A DNA stretch of 64,000 nt. It comes from Henricia sp. BOLD:AAB3569 (Eukaryota > Echinodermata > Asteroidea > Spinulosida > Echinasteridae). Every line of letters begins with the position of its first letter. The stretch's first letter is position 1. The translations under genes were made by a program, and so were the position numbers. This document shows positions 12,133 through 25,249 of this stretch, one piece after another. The notes under the pieces were generated by a model. It searched no databases, was not told where the DNA came from, and saw only the letters and a program-made list of their open reading frames with translations. Location of the stretch: NCBI GenBank assembly GCA_037783545.1, contig JBBELK010000096.1, forward strand, positions 3,038,001 through 3,102,000, written 5' to 3'.

Positions 12133-12803
12133 CGAGTGATCAGGAGTACACGGACAGCCACGGTCTGCAGAGCAGGCAGGAAGCCCGAGCCCAGTTTTCC
12201 CTGAACTCTGAAATTTCTCGGCCATTTCCCGGCGAAAGTCTGTCAATTTGTTCAGGACAAGTGCGGAATATAGACTGTTTGGAGCATGCGAAATTTGAAG
12301 TTCGTCGGAAAATGTCTTGACTTCCAAATTTGCCGACGTTTGGACCACACTTTGACCAAATTCCCGTCCCAAACAAGACTGAGCATGCGCACGAGTGATC
12401 AGGAGTACACGGACAGCCACGGTCTGCAGAACAGGCAGGAAGCCCAAGCCCAGTTTTCCCTGAACTCTGAAATTTCTCGGCCATTTCCCGGCGAAAGTCT
12501 GTCAATTTGTTCAGGACAAGTGCGGAATATAGACTGTTTGGAGCATGCACAATTTGAAGTTCGTCGGAAAATGTCTTGACTTCCAAATTTGCCGACGTTT
12601 GGACCACACTTTGACCAAATTCCAGTCCCAAACAAGACTGAGCATGCGCACGAGTGATCAGGAATACACGGACAGCCACGGTCTGCAGAGCAGGCAGGAA
12701 GCCCGAGCCCAGTTTTCCCTGAACTCTGAAATTTCTCGGCCATTTCCCGGCGAAAGTCTGTCAATTTGTTCAGGACAAGTGCGGAATATAGACTGTTTGG
12801 AGC

Positions 12804-15800
12804 ATGCAAAATTTGAAGTTCGTCGGAAAATTTCTTGACTTCCAAATTTGCCGACGTTTGGACCACACTTTGACCAAATTCCCGTCCCAAACAAGACTGA
12901 GCATGCGCACGAGTGATCAGGAGTACACGGACAGCCACGGTCTGCAGAGCAGGCAGGAAGCCCGATCCCAGTTTTCCCTAAACTCTGAAATTTCTCGGCC
13001 ATTTCGCGGCGAAAGTCTGTCAATTTTTCAGGACAAGTGCGGAATATACACTGTTTGGAGCATGCACAATTTGAAGTTCGTCGGAAAATTTCTTGACTTC
13101 CAAATTTGCCGACGTTTGAACCACACTTTGACCAAATTCCCGTCCCAAACAAGACTGAGCATGCGCACGAGTGATCAGGAGTACACGGACAGCCACGGTC
13201 TGCAGAGCAGGCAGGTAGCCCGAGCCCAGTTTTCCCTGAACTCTGAAATTTCTCGGCCATTTCCCGGCGAAAGTCTGTCAATTTTTCAGGACAAGTGCGG
13301 AATATACACTGTTTGGAGCATGCACAATTTGAAGTTCGTCGGAAAATTTTTTGACTTCCAAATTTGCCGACGTTTGGACCACACTTTGACCAAATTCCAG
13401 TCCCAAACAAGACTGAGCATGCGCACGAGTGATCAGGAGTACACGGACAGCCACGGTCTGCAGAGCAGGCAGGAAGCCCGAGCCCAGTTTTCCCTGAATC
13501 TGAAATTTATCGGCCATTTCCCGGCGAAAGTCTGTCAATTTTTCAGGACAAGTGCGGAATATACACTGTTTGGAGCATGCACAATTTGAAGTTCGTCGGA
13601 AAATGTCTTGACTTCCAAATTTCTTGACTTCCAAATTTGCCGACGTTTGGACCACACTTTGACCAAATTCCCGTCCCAAACAAGACTGAGCATGCGCACG
13701 AGTGATCAGGAGTACACGGACAGCCACGGTCTGCAGAGCAGGCAGGTAGCCCGAGCCCAGTTTTCCCTGAACTCTGAAATTTCTCGGCCATTTCCCGGCG
13801 AAAGTCTGTCAATTTTTCAGGACAAGTGCGGAATATACACTGTTTGGAGCATGCACAATTTGAAGTTCGTCGGAAAATTTCTTGACTTCCAAATTTGCCG
13901 ACGTTTGGACCACACTTTGACCAAATTCCCGTCCCAAACAAGACTGAGCATGCGCACGAGTGATCAGGAGTACACGGACAGCCACGGTCTGCAGAGCAGG
14001 CAGGAAGCCCAAGCCCAGTTTTCCCTGAACTCTGAAATTTCTCGGCCATTTCCCGGCGAAAGTCTGTCAATTTGTTCAGGACAAGTGCGGAATATAGACT
14101 GTTTGGAGCATGCAAAATTTGAAGTTCGTCGGAAAATGTCTTGACTTCCAAATTTGCCGACGTTTGGACCACACTTTGACCAAATTCCCGTCCCAAACAA
14201 GACTGAGCATGCGCACGAGTGATCAGGAGTACACGGACAGCCACGGTCTGCAGAGCAGGCAGGAAGCCCAAGCCCAGTTTTCCCTGAACTCTGAAATTTC
14301 TCGGCCATTTCCTGGCGAAAGTCTGTCAATTTGTTCAGGACAAGTGCGGAATATATACTGTTTGGAGCATGCAAAATTTGAAGTTCGTCGGAAAATGTCT
14401 TGACTTCCAAATTTGCCGACGTTTGGACCACACTTTGACCAAATTCCAGTCCCAAACAAGACTGAGCATGCGCACGAGTGATCAGGAGTACACGGACAGC
14501 CACGGTCTGCAGAGCAGGCAGGAAGCCCGAGCCCAGTTTTCCCTGAACTCTGAAATTTCTCGGCCATTTCCCGGCGAAAGTCTGTCAATTTGTTCAGGAC
14601 AAGTGCGGAATATATACTGTTTGGAGCATGCAACATTTGAAGTTCGTCGGAAAATGTCTTGACTTCCAAATTTGCCGACGTTTGGACCACACTTTGACCA
14701 AATTCCCGTCCCAAACAAGACTGAGCATGCGCACGAGTGATCAGGAGTACACGGACAGCCACGGTCTGCAGAGCAGGCAGGAAGCCCAAGCCCAGTTTTC
14801 CCTGAACTCTGAAATTTCTCGGCCATTTCCCGGCGAAAGTCTGTCCATTTGTTCAGGACAAGTGCGGAATATACACTGTTTGGAGCATGCACAATTTGAA
14901 GTTCGTCGGAAAATGTCTTGACTTCCAAATTTGCCGACGTTTGGACCACACTTTGACCAAATTCCAGTCCCAAACAAGACTGAGCATGCGCACGAGTGAT
15001 CAGGAGTACACGGACAGCCACGGTCTGCAGAGCAGGCAGGAAGCCCGATCACAGTTTTCCCTGAACTCTGAAATTTCTCGGCCATTTCCCGGCGAAAGTC
15101 TGTCAATTTGTTCAGGACAAGTGCGGAATATATACTGTTTGGAGCATGCAACATTTGAAGTTCGTCGGAAAATGTCTTGACTTCCAAATTTGCCGACGTT
15201 TGGACCACACTTTGACCAAATTCCCGTCCCAAACAAGACTGAGCATGCGCACGAGTGATCAGGAGTACACGGACAGCCACGGTCTGCAGAGCAGGCAGGA
15301 AGCCCAAGCCCAGTTTTCCCTGAACTCTGAAATTTCTCGGCCATTTCCCGGCGAAAGTCTGTCCATTTGTTCAGGACAAGTGCGGAATATACACTGTTTG
15401 GAGCATGCACAATTTGAAGTTCGTCGGAAAATGTCTTGACTTCCAAATTTGCCGACGTTTGGACCACACTTTGACCAAATTCCAGTCCCAAACAAGACTG
15501 AGCATGCGCACGAGTGATCAGGAGTACACGGACAGCCACGGTCTGCAGAGCAGGCAGGAAGCCCGATCACAGTTTTCCCTGAACTCTGAAATTTCTCGGC
15601 CATTTCCCGGCGAAAGTCTGTCAATTTGTTCAGGACAAGTGCGGAATATAGACTGTTTGGAGCATGCAAAATTTGAAGTTCGTCGGAAAATGTCTTGACT
15701 TCCAAATTTGCCGACGTTTGGACCACACTTTGACCAAATTCCAGTCCCAAACAAGACTGAGCATGCGCACGAGTGATCAGGAGTACACGGACAGCCACGG

Positions 15801-16440
15801 TCTGCAGAGCAGGCAGGAAGCCCGAGCCCAGTTTTCCCTGAACTCTGAAATTTCTCGGCCATTTCCCGGCGAAAGTCTGTCAATTTGTTCAGGACAAGTG
15901 CGGAATATAGACTGTTTGGAGCATGCGAAATTTGAAGTTCGTCGGAAAATGTCTTGACTTCCAAATTTGCCGACGTTTGGACCACACTTTGACCAAATTC
16001 CCGTCCCAAACAAGACTGAGCATGCGCACGAGTGATCAGGAGTACACGGACAGCCACGGTCTGCAGAACAGGCAGGAAGCCCAAGCCCAGTTTTCCCTGA
16101 ACTCTGAAATTTCTCGGCCATTTCCCGGCGAAAGTCTGTCAATTTGTTCAGGACAAGTGCGGAATATAGACTGTTTGGAGCATGCACAATTTGAAGTTCG
16201 TCGGAAAATGTCTTGACTTCCAAATTTGCCGACGTTTGGACCACACTTTGACCAAATTCCAGTCCCAAACAAGACTGAGCATGCGCACGAGTGATCAGGA
16301 ATACACGGACAGCCACGGTCTGCAGAGCAGGCAGGAAGCCCGAGCCCAGTTTTCCCTGAACTCTGAAATTTCTCGGCCATTTCCCGGCGAAAGTCTGTCA
16401 ATTTGTTCAGGACAAGTGCGGAATATAGACTGTTTGGAGC
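12804..16440 (+). repeat. Large HOR copy 2 (14 monomers, 3637 bp)
   Basis: This copy has the same first five units and the same last seven types as copy 1. It lacks the three private units of copy 1 and instead has the pair at 14628-15145 repeated as 15146-15663 (518 bp). The unit at 13320 has TTTTTTGAC where copy 1 has TTTCTTGAC, a mark shared with copy 3. Copies 2 and 3 are therefore closer to each other than to copy 1. Confidence 0.9.
13607..13638 (+). repeat. 16-bp internal duplication in monomer at 13577 (HOR copy 2)
   Basis: This is the counterpart of 9708-9739 in the second copy of the higher-order repeat, again after a 257-bp unit. Confidence 0.95.
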
Positions 16441-19300
16441 ATGCAAAATTTGAAGTTCGTCGGAAAATTTCTTGACTTCCAAATTTGCCGACGTTTGGAC
16501 CACACTTTGACCAAATTCCCGTCCCAAACAAGACTGAGCATGCGCACGAGTGATCAGGAGTACACGGACAGCCACGGTCTGCAGAGCAGGCAGGAAGCCC
16601 GATCCCAGTTTTCCCTAAACTCTGAAATTTCTCGGCCATTTCGCGGCGAAAGTCTGTCAATTTTTCAGGACAAGTGCGGAATATACACTGTTTGGAGCAT
16701 GCACAATTTGAAGTTCGTCGGAAAATTTCTTGACTTCCAAATTTGCCGACGTTTGAACCACACTTTGACCAAATTCCCGTCCCAAACAAGACTGAGCATG
16801 CGCACGAGTGATCAGGAGTACACGGACAGCCACGGTCTGCAGAGCAGGCAGGTAGCCCGAGCCCAGTTTTCCCTGAACTCTGAAATTTCTCGGCCATTTC
16901 CCGGCGAAAGTCTGTCAATTTTTCAGGACAAGTGCGGAATATACACTGTTTGGAGCATGCACAATTTGAAGTTCGTCGGAAAATTTTTTGACTTCCAAAT
17001 TTGCCGACGTTTGGACCACACTTTGACCAAATTCCAGTCCCAAACAAGACTGAGCATGCGCACGAGTGATCAGGAGTACACGGACAGCCACGGTCTGCAG
17101 AGCAGGCAGGAAGCCCGAGCCCAGTTTTCCCTGAATCTGAAATTTATCGGCCATTTCCCGGCGAAAGTCTGTCAATTTTTCAGGACAAGTGCGGAATATA
17201 CACTGTTTGGAGCATGCACAATTTGAAGTTCGTCGGAAAATGTCTTGACTTCCAAATTTCTTGACTTCCAAATTTGCCGACGTTTGGACCACACTTTGAC
17301 CAAATTCCCGTCCCAAACAAGACTGAGCATGCGCACGAGTGATCAGGAGTACACGGACAGCCACGGTCTGCAGAGCAGGCAGGTAGCCCGAGCCCAGTTT
17401 TCCCTGAACTCTGAAATTTCTCGGCCATTTCCCGGCGAAAGTCTGTCAATTTTTCAGGACAAGTGCGGAATATACACTGTTTGGAGCATGCACAATTTGA
17501 AGTTCGTCGGAAAATTTCTTGACTTCCAAATTTGCCGACGTTTGGACCACACTTTGACCAAATTCCCGTCCCAAACAAGACTGAGCATGCGCACGAGTGA
17601 TCAGGAGTACACGGACAGCCACGGTCTGCAGAGCAGGCAGGAAGCCCAAGCCCAGTTTTCCCTGAACTCTGAAATTTCTCGGCCATTTCCCGGCGAAAGT
17701 CTGTCAATTTGTTCAGGACAAGTGCGGAATATAGACTGTTTGGAGCATGCAAAATTTGAAGTTCGTCGGAAAATGTCTTGACTTCCAAATTTGCCGACGT
17801 TTGGACCACACTTTGACCAAATTCCCGTCCCAAACAAGACTGAGCATGCGCACGAGTGATCAGGAGTACACGGACAGCCACGGTCTGCAGAGCAGGCAGG
17901 AAGCCCAAGCCCAGTTTTCCCTGAACTCTGAAATTTCTCGGCCATTTCCTGGCGAAAGTCTGTCAATTTGTTCAGGACAAGTGCGGAATATATACTGTTT
18001 GGAGCATGCAAAATTTGAAGTTCGTCGGAAAATGTCTTGACTTCCAAATTTGCCGACGTTTGGACCACACTTTGACCAAATTCCAGTCCCAAACAAGACT
18101 GAGCATGCGCACGAGTGATCAGGAGTACACGGACAGCCACGGTCTGCAGAGCAGGCAGGAAGCCCGAGCCCAGTTTTCCCTGAACTCTGAAATTTCTCGG
18201 CCATTTCCCGGCGAAAGTCTGTCAATTTGTTCAGGACAAGTGCGGAATATATACTGTTTGGAGCATGCAACATTTGAAGTTCGTCGGAAAATGTCTTGAC
18301 TTCCAAATTTGCCGACGTTTGGACCACACTTTGACCAAATTCCCGTCCCAAACAAGACTGAGCATGCGCACGAGTGATCAGGAGTACACGGACAGCCACG
18401 GTCTGCAGAGCAGGCAGGAAGCCCAAGCCCAGTTTTCCCTGAACTCTGAAATTTCTCGGCCATTTCCCGGCGAAAGTCTGTCCATTTGTTCAGGACAAGT
18501 GCGGAATATACACTGTTTGGAGCATGCACAATTTGAAGTTCGTCGGAAAATGTCTTGACTTCCAAATTTGCCGACGTTTGGACCACACTTTGACCAAATT
18601 CCAGTCCCAAACAAGACTGAGCATGCGCACGAGTGATCAGGAGTACACGGACAGCCACGGTCTGCAGAGCAGGCAGGAAGCCCGATCACAGTTTTCCCTG
18701 AACTCTGAAATTTCTCGGCCATTTCCCGGCGAAAGTCTGTCAATTTGTTCAGGACAAGTGCGGAATATAGACTGTTTGGAGCATGCAAAATTTGAAGTTC
18801 GTCGGAAAATGTCTTGACTTCCAAATTTGCCGACGTTTGGACCACACTTTGACCAAATTCCAGTCCCAAACAAGACTGAGCATGCGCACGAGTGATCAGG
18901 AGTACACGGACAGCCACGGTCTGCAGAGCAGGCAGGAAGCCCGAGCCCAGTTTTCCCTGAACTCTGAAATTTCTCGGCCATTTCCCGGCGAAAGTCTGTC
19001 AATTTGTTCAGGACAAGTGCGGAATATAGACTGTTTGGAGCATGCGAAATTTGAAGTTCGTCGGAAAATGTCTTGACTTCCAAATTTGCCGACGTTTGGA
19101 CCACACTTTGACCAAATTCCCGTCCCAAACAAGACTGAGCATGCGCACGAGTGATCAGGAGTACACGGACAGCCACGGTCTGCAGAACAGGCAGGAAGCC
19201 CAAGCCCAGTTTTCCCTGAACTCTGAAATTTCTCGGCCATTTCCCGGCGAAAGTCTGTCAATTTGTTCAGGACAAGTGCGGAATATAGACTGTTTGGAGC
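16441..19300 (+). repeat. Large HOR copy 3 (11 monomers in register, 2860 bp)
   Basis: Units match copy 2 in order, without the internal 518-bp pair duplication. Register is lost at 19301, whose unit joins a GCATGCACAA start to a CCCGTCCC/TTTCCTGG body, that is, a jump back to the type found at 14110 and 17747. This looks like the edge of an unequal exchange. Confidence 0.88.
17244..17275 (+). repeat. 16-bp internal duplication in monomer at 17214 (HOR copy 3)
   Basis: This is the counterpart of 13607-13638, offset by 3637 bp. No 16-bp duplication is seen to the right of this point in the window. Confidence 0.95.
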
Positions 19301-19818
19301 ATGCACAATTTGAAGTTCGTCGGAAAATGTCTTGACTTCCAAATTTGCCGACGTTTGGACCACACTTTGACCAAATTCCCGTCCCAAACAAGACTGAGCA
19401 TGCGCACGAGTGATCAGGAGTACACGGACAGCCACGGTCTGCAGAGCAGGCAGGAAGCCCAAGCCCAGTTTTCCCTGAACTCTGAAATTTCTCGGCCATT
19501 TCCTGGCGAAAGTCTGTCAATTTGTTCAGGACAAGTGCGGAATATATACTGTTTGGAGCATGCAAAATTTGAAGTTCGTCGGAAAATGTCTTGACTTCCA
19601 AATTTGCCGACGTTTGGACCACACTTTGACCAAATTCCAGTCCCAAACAAGACTGAGCATGCGCACGAGTGATCAGGAGTACACGGACAGCCACGGTCTG
19701 CAGAACAGGCAGGAAGCCCGAGCCCAGTTTTCCCTGAACTCTGAAATTTCTCGGCCATTTCCCGGCGAAAGTCTGTCAATTTGTTCAGGACAAGTGCGGA
19801 ATATAGACTGTTTGGAGC

Positions 19819-21629
19819 ATGCAAAATTTGAAGTTCGTCGGAAAATGTCTTGACTTCCAAATTTGCCGACGTTTGGACCACACTTTGACCAAATTCCCGT
19901 CCCAAACAAGACTGAGCATGCGCACGAGTGATCAGGAGTACACGGACAGCCACGGTCTGCAGAGCAGGCAGGAAGCCCAAGCCCAGTTTTCCCTGAACTC
20001 TGAAATTTCTCGGCGATTTCCCGGCGAAAGTCTGTCAATTTGTTCAGGACAAGTGCGGAATATATACTGTTTGGAGCATGCAACATTTGAAGTTCGTCGG
20101 AAAATGTCTTGACTTCCAAATTTGCCGACGTTTGGACCACACTTTGACCAAATTCCAGTCCCAAACAAGACTGAGCATGCGCACGAGTGATCAGGAGTAC
20201 ACGGACAGCCACGGTCTGCAGAGCAGGCAGGAAGCCCGAGCCCAGTTTTCCCTGAACTCTGAAATTTCTCGGCCATTTCCCGGCGAAAGTCTGTCAATTT
20301 GTTCAGGACAAGTGCGGAATATAGACTGTTTGGAGCATGCAAAATTTGAAGTTCGTCGGAAAATGTCTTGACTTCCAAATTTGCCGACGTTTGGACCACA
20401 CTTTGACCAAATTCCAGTCCCAAACAAGACTGAGCATGCGCACGAGTGATCAGGAGTACACGGACAGCCACGGTCTGCAGAGCAGGCAGGAAGCCCGAGC
20501 CCAGTTTTCCCTGAACTCTGAAATTTCTCGGCCATTTCCCGGCGAAAGTCTGTCAATTTTTCAGGACAAGTGCGGAATATACACTGTTTGGAGCATGCAC
20601 AATTTGAAGTTCGTCGGAAAATGTCTTGACTTCCAAATTTGCCGACGTTTGGACCACACTTTGACCAAATTCCCGTCCCAAACAAGACTGAGCATGCGCA
20701 CGAGTGATCAGGAGTACACGGACAGCCACGGTATGCAGAGCAGGCAGGAGGCCCAAGCCCAGTTTTCCCTGAACTCTGAAATTTCTCGGCCATTTCCTGG
20801 CGAAAGTCTGTCAATTTGTTCAGGACAAGTGCGGAATATAGACTGTTTGGAGCATGCACAATTTGAAGTTCGTCGGAAAATGTCTTGACTTCCAAATTTG
20901 CCGACGTTTGGACCACACTTTGACCAAATTCCAGTCCCAAACAAGACTGAGCATGCGCACGAGTGATCAGGAGTACACGGACAGCCACGGTCTGCAGAGC
21001 AGGCAGGAAGCCCGAGCCCAGTTTTCCCTGAACTCTGAAATTTCTCGGCCATTTCCCGGCGAAAGTCTGTCAATTTTTCAGGACAAGTGCGGAATATAGA
21101 CTGTTTGGAGCATGCACAATTTGAAGTTCGTCGGAAAATGTCTTGACTTCCAAATTTGCCGACGTTTGGACCACACTTTGACCAAATTCCAGTCCCAAAC
21201 AAGACTGAGCATGCGCACGAGTGATCAGGAGTACACGGACAGCCACGGTCTGCAGAGCAGGCAGGAAGCCCGAGCCCAGTTTTCCCTGAACTCTGAAATT
21301 TCTCGACCATTTCCCGGCGAAAGTCTGTCAATTTGTTCAGGACAAGTGCGGAATATATACTGTTTGGAGCATGCAACATTTGAAGTTCGTCGGAAAATGT
21401 CTTGACTTCCAAATTTGCCGACGTTTGGACCACACTTTGACCAAATTCCAGTCCCAAACAAGACTGAGCATGCGCACGAGTGATCAGGAGTACACGGACA
21501 GCCACGGTCTGCAGAGCAGTCAGGAAGCCCGAGCCCAGTTTTCCCCGAACTCTGAAATTTCTCGGCCATTTCCCGGCGAAAGTCTGTCAATTTGTTCAGG
21601 ACAAGTGCGGAATATAGACTGTTTGGAGC
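19819..21629 (+). repeat. Seven-monomer (1811-bp) repeat, copy 1
   Basis: The first unit carries CTCGGCGATTT, a private change shared with the unit at 21630. Following types are GCAACATTTG (20078), a 259-bp unit (20337), a 258-bp unit running through AATATACAC into the GGTATGCAG unit at 20595, and 258-bp and 259-bp units at 20854 and 21112. The seventh unit (21371) has AGCAGTCAGG and TCCCCGAAC, seen nowhere else. Confidence 0.82.
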
Positions 21630-23181
21630 ATGCAAAATTTGAAGTTCGTCGGAAAATGTCTTGACTTCCAAATTTGCCGACGTTTGGACCACACTTTGAC
21701 CAAATTCCCGTCCCAAACAAGACTGAGCATGCGCACGAGTGATCAGGAGTACACGGACAGCCACGGTCTGCAGAGCAGGCAGGAAGCCCAAGCCCAGTTT
21801 TCCCTGAACTCTGAAATTTCTCGGCGATTTCCCGGCGAAAGTCTGTCAATTTGTTCAGGACAAGTGCGGAATATATACTGTTTGGAGCATGCAACATTTG
21901 AAGTTCGTCGGAAAATGTCTTGACTTCCAAATTTGCCGACGTTTGGACCACACTTTGACCAAATTCCAGTCCCAAACAAGACTGAGCATGCGCACGAGTG
22001 ATCAGGAGTACACGGACAGCCACGGTCTGCAGAGCAGGCAGGAAGCCCGAGCCCAGTTTTCCCTGAACTCTGAAATTTCTCGGCCATTTCCCGGCGAAAG
22101 TCTGTCAATTTGTTCAGGACAAGTGCGGAATATAGACTGTTTGGAGCATGCAAAATTTGAAGTTCGTCGGAAAATGTCTTGACTTCCAAATTTGCCGACG
22201 TTTGGACCACACTTTGACCAAATTCCAGTCCCAAACAAGACTGAGCATGCGCACGAGTGATCAGGAGTACACGGACAGCCACGGTCTGCAGAGCAGGAAG
22301 GAAGCCCGAGCCCAGTTTTCCCTGAACTCTGAAATTTCTCGGCCATTTCCCGGCGAAAGTCTGTCAATTTTTCAGGACAAGTGCGGAATATACACTGTTT
22401 GGAGCATGCACAATTTGAAGTTCGTCGGAAAATGTCTTGACTTCCAAATTTGCCGACGTTTGGACCACACTTTGACCAAATTCCCGTCCCAAACAAGACT
22501 GAGCATGCGCACGAGTGATCAGGAGTACACGGACAGCCACGGTATGCAGAGCAGGCAGGAGGCCCAAGCCCAGTTTTCCCTGAACTCTGAAATTTCTCGG
22601 CCATTTCCTGGCGAAAGTCTGTCAATTTGTTCAGGACAAGTGCGGAATATAGACTGTTTGGAGCATGCACAATTTGAAGTTCGTCGGAAAATGTCTTGAC
22701 TTCCAAATTTGCCGACGTTTGGACCACACTTTGACCAAATTCCAGTCCCAAACAAGACTGAGCATGCGCACGAGTGATCAGGAGTACACGGACAGCCACG
22801 GTCTGCAGAGCAGGCAGGAAGCCCGAGCCCAGTTTTCCCTGAACTCTGAAATTTCTCGGCCATTTCCCGGCGAAAGTCTGTCAATTTTTCAGGACAAGTG
22901 CGGAATATAGACTGTTTGGAGCATGCACAATTTGAAGTTCGTCGGAAAATGTCTTGACTTCCAAATTTTCCGACGTTTGGACCACACTTTGACCAAATTC
23001 CAGTCCCAAACAAGACTGAGCATGCGCACGAGTGATCAGGAGTACACGGACAGCCACGGTCTGCAGAGCAGGCAGGAAGCCCGAGCCCAGTTTTCCCTGA
23101 ACTCTGAAATTTCTCGACCATTTCCCGGCGAAAGTCTGTCAATTTGTTCAGGACAAGTGCGGAATATAGACTGTTTGGAGC
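21630..23181 (+). repeat. Seven-monomer repeat, copy 2 (six units in register)
   Basis: This stretch matches 19819-21370 unit by unit at an offset of 1811 bp, then continues into another 4-mer rather than the seventh unit. Private differences include AGCAGGAAGG near 22296 and AATTTTCCGACG near 22965; the latter makes the monomer dyad perfect. Confidence 0.82.
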
Positions 23182-25249
23182 ATGCAAAATTTGAAGTTCG
23201 TCGGAAAATGTCTTGACTTCCAAATTTGCCGACGTTTGGACCACACTTTGACCAAATTCCAGTCCCAAACAAGACTGAGCATGCGCACGAGTGATCAGGA
23301 GTACACGGACAGCCACGGTCTGCAGAGCAGGCAGGAAGCCCGAGCCCAGTTTTCCCTGAACTCTGAAATTTCTCGGCCATTTCCCGGCGAAAGTCTGTCA
23401 ATTTTTCAGGACAAGTGCGGAATATACACTGTTTGGAGCATGCACAATTTGAAGTTCGTCGGAAAATGTCTTGACTTCCAAATTTGCCGACGTTTGGACC
23501 ACACTTTGACCAAATTCCCGTCCCAAACAAGACTGAGCATGCGCACGAGTGATCAGGAGTACACGGACAGCCACGGTATGCAGAGCAGGCAGGAGGCCCA
23601 AGCCCAGTTTTCCCTGAACTCTGAAATTTCTCGGCCATTTCCTGGCGAAAGTCTGTCAATTTGTTCAGGACAAGTGCGGAATATAGACTGTTTGGAGCAT
23701 GCACAATTTGAAGTTCGTCGGAAAATGTCTTGACTTCCAAATTTGCCGACGTTTGGACCACACTTTGACCAAATTCCAGTCCCAAACAAGACTGAGCATG
23801 CGCACGAGTGATCAGGAGTACACGGACAGCCACGGTCTGCAGAGCAGGCAGGAAGCCCGAGCCCAGTTTTCCCTGAACTCTGAAATTTCTCGGCCATTTC
23901 CCGGCGAAAGTCTGTCAATTTTTCAGGACAAGTGCGGAATATAGACTGTTTGGAGCATGCACAATTTGAAGTTCGTCGGAAAATGTCTTGACTTCCAAAT
24001 TTGCCGACGTTTGGACCACACTTTGACCAAATTCCAGTCCCAAACAAGACTGAGCATGCGCACGAGTGATCAGGAGTACACGGACAGCCACGGTCTGCAG
24101 AGCAGGCAGGAAGCCCGAGCCCAGTTTTCCCTGAACTCTGAAATTTCTCGACCATTTCCCGGCGAAAGTCTGTCAATTTGTTCAGGACAAGTGCGGAATA
24201 TATACTGTTTGGAGCATGCAACATTTGAAGTTCGTCGGAAAATGTCTTGACTTCCAAATTTGCCGACGTTTGGACCACACTTTGACCAAATTCCAGTCCC
24301 AAACAAGACTGAGCATGCGCACGAGTGATCAGGAGTACACGGACAGCCACGGTCTGCAGAGCAGGCAGGAAGCCCGAGCCCAGTTTTCCCTGAACTCTGA
24401 AATTTCTCGGCCATTTCCCGGCGAAAGTCTGTCAATTTGTTCAGGACAAGTGCGGAATATAGACTGTTTGGAGCATGCAAAATTTGAAGTTCGTCGGAAA
24501 ATGTCTTGACTTCCAAATTTGCCGACGTTTGGACCACACTTTGACCAAATTCCAGTCCCAAACAAGACTGAGCATGCGCACGAGTGATCAGGAGTACACG
24601 GACAGCCACGGTCTGCAGAGCAGGCAGGAAGCCCGAGCCCAGTTTTCCCTGAACTCTGAAATTTCTCGGCCATTTCCCGGCGAAAGTCTGTCAATTTTTC
24701 AGGACAAGTGCGGAATATACACTGTTTGGAGCATGCACAATTTGAAGTTCGTCGGAAAATGTCTTGACTTCCAAATTTGCCGACGTTTGGACCACACTTT
24801 GACCAAATTCCCGTCCCAAACAAGACTGAGCATGCGCACGAGTGATCAGGAGTACACGGACAGCCACGGTATGCAGAGCAGGCAGGAGGCCCAAGCCTAG
24901 TTTTCCCTGAACTCTGAAATTTCTCGGCCATTTCCTGGCGAAAGTCTGTCAATTTGTTCAGGACAAGTGCGGAATATAGACTGTTTGGAGCATGCACAAT
25001 TTGAAGTTCGTCGGAAAATGTCTTGACTTCCAAATTTGCCGACGTTTGGACCACACTTTGACCAAATTCCAGTCCCAAACAAGACTGAGCATGCGCACGA
25101 GTGATCAGGAGTACACGGACAGCCACGGTCTGCAGAGCAGGCAGGAAGCCCGAGCCCAGTTTTCCCTGAACTCTGAAATTTCTCGACCATTTCCCGGCGA
25201 AAGTCTGTCAATTTTTCAGGATAAGTGCGGAATATACACTGTTTGGAGC
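22148..25249 (+). repeat. Four-monomer (1034-bp) HOR, serial copies
   Basis: 22148-23181 and 23182-24215 are adjacent 1034-bp copies. After one extra unit (24216), a further copy starts at 24475. The mark is a GGTATGCAG ... CAGGAGGCCC unit that has lost PstI. In the last copy, CCCAAGCCTAG near 24891 carries a private C-to-T change. Confidence 0.85.
22665..22922 (+). repeat. Representative 258-bp class monomer
   Basis: This copy is close to the common sequence of the shorter class. Landmarks in order are GCATGC at the start, a 36-bp dyad (CGTCGG ... CCGACG), CCAGTCCC, a second GCATGC followed by GCAC, TGATCA (BclI), CTGCAG (PstI), CCCGAGCCC, CCCGGCGAAAG and TTTTTCAGG. It ends at AATATAGAC. 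The class is defined by TTTTTCAGG where the 259-bp class has TTTGTTCAGG. I count 13 CpG dinucleotides. Because 258 is divisible by three, neighbouring 258-bp copies stay in the same reading frame. Confidence 0.95.

Larger units (their letters stand above)
12027..12285 (+). repeat. Representative 259-bp class monomer
   Basis: This copy represents the longer class, with TTTGTTCAGG near its end. It has the same landmarks as the 258-bp class, with PstI at 12165-12170 and BclI at 12137-12142. The single extra base shifts the frame of anything read across the unit boundary. This class makes an unbroken run of eleven units at 17488-20336 and most of 10473-12803, whereas 25250-29603 is almost purely 258-bp class, so the classes are spatially clustered. 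Confidence 0.95.
8905..12803 (+). repeat. Large HOR copy 1 (15 monomers, 3899 bp)
   Basis: The order is: TTTCGCGG unit (8905), GTTTGAACC unit (9163), 257-bp unit (9421), 16-bp-duplication unit (9678) and CCCAAGCCC unit (9952). Three units private to this copy follow at 10211, 10473 and 10732. Then come the types at 10991, 11250, 11509 (GCAACATTTG), 11768 (TGTCCATTTG and CACAGTTTT region), 12027, 12286 (GCATGCGAAA) and 12545 (GAATACACG). The unit at 10211 is 262 bp, with a 3-bp gain in GTCTTCTTAACTTCC. Confidence 0.88.
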
